Source of the DNA: Oscillospiraceae bacterium
GTDB lineage: Bacteria; Bacillota; Clostridia; Oscillospirales; Oscillospiraceae
Reading direction: 5' to 3'
Assembly: GCA_902761055.1 (NCBI GenBank)
Contig: CACWIS010000013.1
Location: forward strand, 1-47,860
DNA length: 47,860 nt
Below are positions 43,213 through 47,860 of this stretch, in pieces. How positions within the stretch are numbered: position 1 is the first letter of the stretch; the number at the start of each line of letters is the position of its first letter. A program made the translations under genes and the position numbers. The notes under the pieces were generated by a model. That model ran no database searches, was not told the DNA's origin, and saw nothing but the letters and a program-made list of their open reading frames with translations.

Positions 43213-43223
43213 AGGAGACCGCC

Positions 43224-44381
43224 ATGACCGAAAAACTGTATTATCTCGACAGCCATCTTTTCTCGTTCGAAGCCGAGGTGCTCGAAACGCGCCGGAGCGC
43301 GCGCGGCGTCGAGGCGCGGCTCGACCGCACGGCCTTTTTCCCGGAGGGCGGCGGGCAGCCGGCGGACACCGGCACGATCGGCGGCGTGCGCGTGCTCGAC
43401 GTGCACGAGCGGGAAGGGGAGATCTGGCACCTCTGCGAGAGCGCGCCCGCGCCGGGCGCGCATGCCTGCGCCGTGGACGCGGAGCAGCGTCTGCGCCGGA
43501 TGCAGAACCACAGCGGCGAGCACGTCTTCTCCGGCCTGACGCACCGGAAATACGGCGCGGAGAACGTCGGCTTCCACATGGCCGCGGACTGCATGACCAT
43601 CGACTTCGACAAGGAGCTGAGCTTCGAGCAGCTCAGCGGCATCGAATACGAGGCCAACCTGGCCGTGCGCGCGAACATCCCCGTGCGGAGCTTTTTCCCC
43701 TCGGCGGAAGAGCTGGCCGCGCTCGAGTACCGCAGCAAAAAGGAGCTCGACGGCGCGGTGCGCATCGTGGAGATCGAAGGCGTCGACCGCTGCGCCTGCT
43801 GCGCGCCGCACGTCAGAGCGACGGGAGAGATCGGCGTGATCAAGCTGCTCACGGCCGAGCGGCACCGCGGCGGCGTGCGCCTCACGCTCGTGTGCGGGAT
43901 GGACGCGCTCGACGATTACCGACGCCGCCAGAACAGCGTCGCGCGGATTTCCGCGGCGCTGAGCGCGAAGCGCGGCGAGGTGGCCGAGGCCGTGGAGAGA
44001 GTGCTGGAGGCGGAGGAAAAGCTCAAGGAGCGCGCCTCGCGCCTGGGCATGGCCTACGCGGCGCTGCGCGCCGCCAACGTCGAGCCGACGGAGGGGCACA
44101 TCTGCCTCTTCGACGAGGGATTGAGCGAGGCGGCCGCGCGCGAGCTGGTCAACCGGCTCACGGAAAAGACCGCGGGCGCGGCGGCGCTCTTCCTCGGCAG
44201 CGACGAGAGCGGCTGGCGCTATATCATCGGAAGCCGGCAGGTCGATCTGCGCGCCGCGGCAAAGGAGATCAACGCCGCGATCGGCGGACGCGGCGGCGGA
44301 AAGAGCGAGATGATCCAGGGCAGCGCCGCCGCCCCCGCGGCGGAGATCGAGCGCTTCTTCCGAAACTGGCGCAGGCTCTGA
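43224..44381 (+). CDS. Alanyl-tRNA editing protein AlaX with DHHA1 domain
   Basis: 385 aa stand-alone editing factor that deacylates mischarged Ser- or Gly-tRNA(Ala). Seen: AlaRS second-additional-like N-terminus (TAFFPEGGGQPADTGTI), the zinc His pair in QNHSGEHVFSGL, the second pair in GVDRCACCAPHVRATGEIG, a helical linker (about 240-275), and a C-terminal DHHA1 domain ending with IGGRGGGKSEMIQGS. ATG at 43224 follows aaggaga. It sits just after serCA, the genes making serine, the amino acid it guards against. The DHHA1 tail marks the long AlaX form. Confidence 0.92.
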   Translation: MTEKLYYLDSHLFSFEAEVLETRRSARGVEARLDRTAFFPEGGGQPADTGTIGGVRVLDVHEREGEIWHLCESAPAPGAHACAVDAEQRLRRMQNHSGEHVFSGLTHRKYGAENVGFHMAADCMTIDFDKELSFEQLSGIEYEANLAVRANIPVRSFFPSAEELAALEYRSKKELDGAVRIVEIEGVDRCACCAPHVRATGEIGVIKLLTAERHRGGVRLTLVCGMDALDDYRRRQNSVARISAALSAKRGEVAEAVERVLEAEEKLKERASRLGMAYAALRAANVEPTEGHICLFDEGLSEAAARELVNRLTEKTAGAAALFLGSDESGWRYIIGSRQVDLRAAAKEINAAIGGRGGGKSEMIQGSAAAPAAEIERFFRNWRRL

Positions 44382-44485
44382 CTTTTAGACAAACACAGTC
44401 GAATTGTATAACAAAAGCCCTGTGATTTCAGACATTTTTAACAAGAAACGATGCGGAATTTTGACAGCCGGAAGCGGAAATCCGA

Positions 44486-44514
44486 TTGACAGTGATGTAA
44501 CATTTTGTTAAAAT
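44486..44514 (+). promoter_or_regulatory. Sigma-A promoter of the hydroxyacyl-CoA dehydratase operon
   Basis: Perfect TTGACA (44486-44491), 17-bp spacer, TAAAAT (44509-44514). The spacer ends in a small palindrome TAACA-TTT-TGTTA (44498-44510), a possible operator. Confidence 0.82.
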
Positions 44515-44576
44515 TATAAGTACGAATGGCATGCTCTGCCGTTAACAGAAATCGAAAGTTTTTGGGGGGTTATCTG

Positions 44577-45788
44577 TTGAAAGATCTTAAGCATCTCATC
44601 TATTTCGAGAATCTCCTTCAGGAAGCGAACAACGAGCTTGTCAAGCAGGCGAAGGCCGAGGGGAAGAGGGCCATCGGCTATACCTGCTATTTCATGCCTG
44701 AAGTGCTTCTCGACCTGCCCGGCTGCTTCTCGGTCCGTCTGAGAGCGCCCGGCTGCACTTCTCCGGACATTGCGACCTACTACCTGTCCGGACGCGTCTG
44801 CCACTACGCCCGCTCCCTGCTGGAGCGCGCGCTCGAGGGCGGCTACAACTTCCTCGACGCCCAGATGGGCACCGAGACCTGCACCGCCACCTGCCGCTTC
44901 CAGGAGCACATCCAGCAGAAGCACCTCGATTCCGTCGAGGATATGCGCATCATCGACAACGACGATTTCTTCTGCACCTTCACCGACGTTCCGTTCAAGA
45001 ACAGCGAGAACAGCTACCAGCACTTCGAGACCCAGCTGCGCGCCCATGTGCTTGAGCCGCTGCACGAGCATTTCGGCATCGACATCTCCGACGAGACGCT
45101 CGTCAAGGCCGTCGAGGACCACAACGAGGTCTGCCGCCTGATCAACGAGATCGGCGAGTACCGCAAACTGGACAACCCCACGATCACCGGCTATGAGTTC
45201 CATGTGATCCAGCTCGTCTCCCTCTGCTGCCCGAAGTACCTGATCCTGCCGTACCTGCGCGAGACGGCCGAGGAGATGAAGACCCGCGAGCCCAACCTGA
45301 AGAAGGAGTTCCGCTGCAAGGTCGTGCTGGCCGGCTCCGAGAACGACGACCCCGACTTCACCAAGCTCGTCGAAGGCTGCGGCGCGCTCGTCGTGTGCGA
45401 CCGCTTCTGCTACGGCGCCGTCGAGAGCCGCCAGCCCATCGTGCTCGAGGAGGGCAAGAGCCCGCTCCGCTGCATCGCCGAGCACTACCTCAAGACCTCC
45501 AACTGCCCGCGCTTCATGCCGCAGGACGAGATGCGCGCCAGAAAGAAGAGACTGGCCGACCTGGCGAAGGAATACCACGCCGACGGCGTCATCGTCGCCT
45601 CCAACAAGTTCTGCGAGTACTGGAGCTACGAGCGCGTGATCGACACCTTCATCCTCAAGCGCGACTACGGCATCCCCGTTTGCTCGATCGAAAAGGAATA
45701 CATCAACTCCGCTTCCGGCCAGCTGCGCACGCGCTTCCAGGCCTTTGTGGAGAGTATTGAAATCAAGCAGATCCAGGAGGACAAGTGA
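44577..45788 (+). CDS. 2-hydroxyacyl-CoA dehydratase family subunit (403 aa)
   Basis: Belongs to the HgdB/FldC/BcrC-type family, whose [4Fe-4S] heterodimers dehydrate 2-hydroxyacyl-CoAs or reduce benzoyl-CoA after one-electron activation. Seen: AIGYTCYFMPEVLLDLPG, APGCTSPDIATYYLSG, many Cys suitable for a cluster (ETCTATCRFQEH, VSLCCPKYL), and the C-terminal segment FCEYWSYERVIDTFILKRDY then VCSIEKEYINSASGQL. I chose TTG at 44577 behind GGGGGG; an in-frame ATG at 44526 would leave almost no leader after the promoter. Substrate unknown; no CoA-transferase is in view. First gene of a four-gene operon. Confidence 0.85.
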   Translation: MKDLKHLIYFENLLQEANNELVKQAKAEGKRAIGYTCYFMPEVLLDLPGCFSVRLRAPGCTSPDIATYYLSGRVCHYARSLLERALEGGYNFLDAQMGTETCTATCRFQEHIQQKHLDSVEDMRIIDNDDFFCTFTDVPFKNSENSYQHFETQLRAHVLEPLHEHFGIDISDETLVKAVEDHNEVCRLINEIGEYRKLDNPTITGYEFHVIQLVSLCCPKYLILPYLRETAEEMKTREPNLKKEFRCKVVLAGSENDDPDFTKLVEGCGALVVCDRFCYGAVESRQPIVLEEGKSPLRCIAEHYLKTSNCPRFMPQDEMRARKKRLADLAKEYHADGVIVASNKFCEYWSYERVIDTFILKRDYGIPVCSIEKEYINSASGQLRTRFQAFVESIEIKQIQEDK

Positions 45789-45790
45789 TC

Positions 45791-47362
45791 ATGGCTAAAA
45801 AGAATCCCATCAAAGCCGTAAAGGACTTCTGGTACGGCAAGCCCCATACCGCCGAAGAGGGCGGCCGCCGTCTCGGCGAGCTGTACGAGGACAAGACCGG
45901 CCTTCTCAAGCACAGAGAGTGGCGCGGCGTCAAGGACACCTTCTACTACATGTACAATATCTGGGGCTACAACTATGTGCATATGGTCCTGGATATCCTG
46001 AAGTACTCCAACAATCCCATCGACTTTGTCAAGGGCACCTGGCGCTATCGCTGGATGGGCCAGACCTATCTGCCCGTTATCCACTGGTTCGAGCGCGGCC
46101 TGCAGGGCATGCGCGGCGAAGCGCTGGAAGCCTCCGCGTGGCACTACCGCGCGATGGTCAGCGCCTCGATCCACCAGATCTGCAACTTCTTCAACGCCGA
46201 CACCCGTCTGCACGGCGGCAAGCAGAACGAAGCCTACAAGCACACGATCTATGCCAACGAGACGACCTGCGGCACGCTGTTCTACCCCTGGAAGGACGCC
46301 GGCTATCAGTACCTCCCGATGGAGATGATCCCCTACTTCGTCACCTGCCACGTCAACAGCCACACGGTTCTGAACTATATCGACGCGGTGCAGTCCATCG
46401 GTCTGCCGGGCGACCCCTGCCCGATGTGCCAGGCCGAATCCGGCCTGTTCGTGCTCGACGACGTGCCCGATTCCGCTCCGATTATCATCACCTGCAACGA
46501 GGCCTGCGACGCTTCCGTTTCCACGCACACGCTGCAGGACTGGTTTGCCAACAAGCCGCTCTTCGCCCTTCCGATCCCCATGCAGTTCGACGATCCGCTG
46601 GTCAAGAAGTACTGCATGAACGAGATCGAAGAGATGTGGAAGTTCGTCGAGGAGCAGACCGGCGTTCCCTTCAGCTGGGAATCCATGAAGAAGTACCTCG
46701 AGCGCCAAAACAAGCTGCAGCGTGACGAGTGGGAGAAGTGGGACGTCGCCTCCAAGACCGACTACTACCCGATCAACGGCGTTGCGCAGGCTCTGTTCCG
46801 CATCTATTCCACGCAGTACGGCATTCAGACCAGCTGCTGGGAAGAAGCCAGCGAGAAGGTCAAGAAGATCATGTACAAGTGCGTCGAGAAGAAGATCAAT
46901 CCCTTCCCGCAGACGCGCCACCGCGTGATCGCCTGGTCCTGCATGGACTCGCTGATGTTCGACATGGAGATCCGCACCGACTCCTACGAGAACATGCTCG
47001 AGGACATGGCCACCTACCACATGTGGGCGCCGATGCGCCGCATGGCCGTCGGCGGAATGCACCACATCTTCGAGCTGTGGGATTACATGAAGCGCTTCAA
47101 CTGCGACATGGTCGCGATGTACGACCAGCTCCAGTGCAAGGGCATGCAGGGCGTGCACGGCCTGTTCGAGGACGAGTTCCGCAAGAGAAACATCAACGCT
47201 TTCTGGATCCCGCACGCGCTGCCTGACTGCCGCACGGTTTCCCGCGCGGAGATCTCCCGCGCGGAGATCCGCCGTCAGATCAACGACTACATGACCACGG
47301 TCATGCACGAAGAGCCGCTCGACCCCTCGCTGCTTGACTTTGACGACTCCATGACCTGGTAA
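45791..47362 (+). CDS. 2-hydroxyacyl-CoA dehydratase family large subunit (523 aa)
   Basis: Partner of the preceding subunit and clearly longer than typical D-component subunits (about 370-480 aa). Seen: YMYNIWGYNYVHMVLDILKY, ETTCGTLFYPWKDAGY, HVNSHTVLNYIDAVQSIGLP, DPCPMCQAESGLF, CMDSLMFDMEIRTDSYENML and MYDQLQCKGMQGVHGL; several Cys could bind a cluster. ATG at 45791 lies about 10 bp from AGGAGG; a GTG at 45785 overlaps the previous stop and is possible. Family assignment rests on context plus partial motif likeness, so I am less sure than for its neighbour. Confidence 0.72.
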   Translation: MAKKNPIKAVKDFWYGKPHTAEEGGRRLGELYEDKTGLLKHREWRGVKDTFYYMYNIWGYNYVHMVLDILKYSNNPIDFVKGTWRYRWMGQTYLPVIHWFERGLQGMRGEALEASAWHYRAMVSASIHQICNFFNADTRLHGGKQNEAYKHTIYANETTCGTLFYPWKDAGYQYLPMEMIPYFVTCHVNSHTVLNYIDAVQSIGLPGDPCPMCQAESGLFVLDDVPDSAPIIITCNEACDASVSTHTLQDWFANKPLFALPIPMQFDDPLVKKYCMNEIEEMWKFVEEQTGVPFSWESMKKYLERQNKLQRDEWEKWDVASKTDYYPINGVAQALFRIYSTQYGIQTSCWEEASEKVKKIMYKCVEKKINPFPQTRHRVIAWSCMDSLMFDMEIRTDSYENMLEDMATYHMWAPMRRMAVGGMHHIFELWDYMKRFNCDMVAMYDQLQCKGMQGVHGLFEDEFRKRNINAFWIPHALPDCRTVSRAEISRAEIRRQINDYMTTVMHEEPLDPSLLDFDDSMTW

Positions 47363-47379
47363 TAGGAGGATATGTTGGA

Positions 47380-47595
47380 ATGAAAAAACTCAAGAAAGCG
47401 CTTCTCAAGTTCTGCCTGATCTTTGTGCTGCTCAACGTCGGACTGTTCGTGATCTTCTTCTTCGACCTCGACGGCAAGCTGCTGTTCAACGTGGTCGAGC
47501 CCTTCCTGAAGAAGCACTATGACAACATGGAGCGCAAGGACACGCTTGCCGAGCCCTATGACCTCGACAAATTCCCCAAGTACAAGTACGATTGA
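47380..47595 (+). CDS. Small single-pass membrane protein (71 aa) within the dehydratase operon
   Basis: Not recognised. Basic start MKKLKKALLK, one membrane helix FCLIFVLLNVGLFVIFFF, then a charged tail ending YDLDKFPKYKYD. Strong AGGAGG 8-13 bp upstream. Located between the large subunit (17 bp) and the activase (22 bp), so it is part of the operon. It could tether the complex to the membrane; that is inference only. Confidence 0.82.
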   Translation: MKKLKKALLKFCLIFVLLNVGLFVIFFFDLDGKLLFNVVEPFLKKHYDNMERKDTLAEPYDLDKFPKYKYD

Positions 47596-47617
47596 TAGAA
47601 AGGGTAGGAACGAACAC

Positions 47618-47860
47618 ATGAAATACTTTGGCGGCTGCGACGTTGGCTCGACCTTCACGAAGGCGGTCATTCTGGACGAGAACGGCAAAATGATCGCGGA
47701 TACGACGATCCGGAGCAAGATCAATTCGGAGCTGAGCGCGATCGCGGCGATGGAAGACGTCTGCAAGCAGGCGGGACTGAAGGACTCGAAGGAGCTTGAG
47801 TACCTGATCGGCACGGGCTACGGCCGCAACAAGGTCCCGTTCGCGGACGAGAACATTTCG
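47618..47860 (+). CDS. 2-hydroxyacyl-CoA dehydratase activase (ASKHA ATPase), 3' truncated
   Basis: First 81 residues of an HgdC/BadF-type activator, cut by the window end. Seen: GGCDVGSTFTKAVILDENGK (phosphate-1 motif of ASKHA ATPases), SELSAIAAMEDVCKQAG and LIGTGYGRNKVPFADE. Known: a homodimer with one bridging [4Fe-4S] cluster that uses ATP to inject an electron into the dehydratase. ATG at 47618 follows agggtagga. Its presence supports the dehydratase call for the two genes upstream. Confidence 0.93.
   Translation, partial: MKYFGGCDVGSTFTKAVILDENGKMIADTTIRSKINSELSAIAAMEDVCKQAGLKDSKELEYLIGTGYGRNKVPFADENIS

Overview
The window is 47.9 kb of high-GC bacterial chromosome, densely packed with genes. 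The gene families are those of an anaerobic, amino-acid-fermenting Firmicute: an FHA-fused SEDS/PBP pair, a Ttd14-like P-loop/CYTH protein, a PRK06851-type tandem ATPase, CyuA-type cysteine desulfidase, an oxygen-sensitive 2-hydroxyacyl-CoA dehydratase with its activase, and clustered small Clostridia-type proteins. My best guess is an uncultured gut member of the Oscillospirales (Oscillospiraceae/Ruminococcaceae). This is inferred from gene content, not from a marker gene. I saw no rRNA, tRNA, CRISPR array, insertion sequence or prophage. Because GC is high, many long antisense ORFs exist; I treat them as shadows.

Layout. 1-3.4 kb: cysteine region, with the 3' end of an Rrf2 regulator facing a minus-strand unit. 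That unit runs consensus promoter, 26-codon Cys/Met-rich leader peptide, intrinsic terminator, solo B3/4 protein, cysK, cysE, and looks like a cysteine-responsive attenuator. 3.4-11.7 kb: threonine aldolase, an XRE protein with a histone-H1-like tail, a tandem ATPase, a HAD phosphatase, guaB (reading frame broken by an apparent 11-nt deletion), cysteine desulfidase, and a membrane-anchored carboxylesterase. 11.8-18.6 kb: minus-strand cell-envelope operon FHA-SEDS, PBP, ABC-F, YdcF-like, PAP2. 18.65-24.6 kb: minus-strand shikimate operon aroF-aroB-aroA-aroC/chorismate mutase-aroE/aroK, with start/stop overlaps at every junction, two gene fusions and a promoter-proximal terminator hairpin.

24.7-30 kb: HtrA protease, then gltX and trpS transcribed divergently from promoters that share one -35 hexamer, then a TagO/WecA-like transferase. 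30-36.6 kb: three small conserved proteins, a YfcE-like phosphodiesterase, the P-loop/CYTH protein, a zinc-ribbon membrane protein, YihY, pgi and a D,D-carboxypeptidase. 37-44.4 kb: AI-2E family transporter, cysteine desulfurase divergent from mtaB (26 bp between start codons), serC-serA, and an AlaX editing protein. 44.5 kb to the end: 2-hydroxyacyl-CoA dehydratase-like operon (two subunits, a 71-aa membrane peptide, and an activase cut by the window edge).

A recurring theme is serine/cysteine/sulfur metabolism (serCA to make serine, cysE/cysK to make cysteine, desulfidase and desulfurase to use it, AlaX to clear Ser-tRNA(Ala)). Most transcription units have recognisable sigma-A promoters with 16-17 bp spacers, and most convergent gene ends share a bidirectional terminator.
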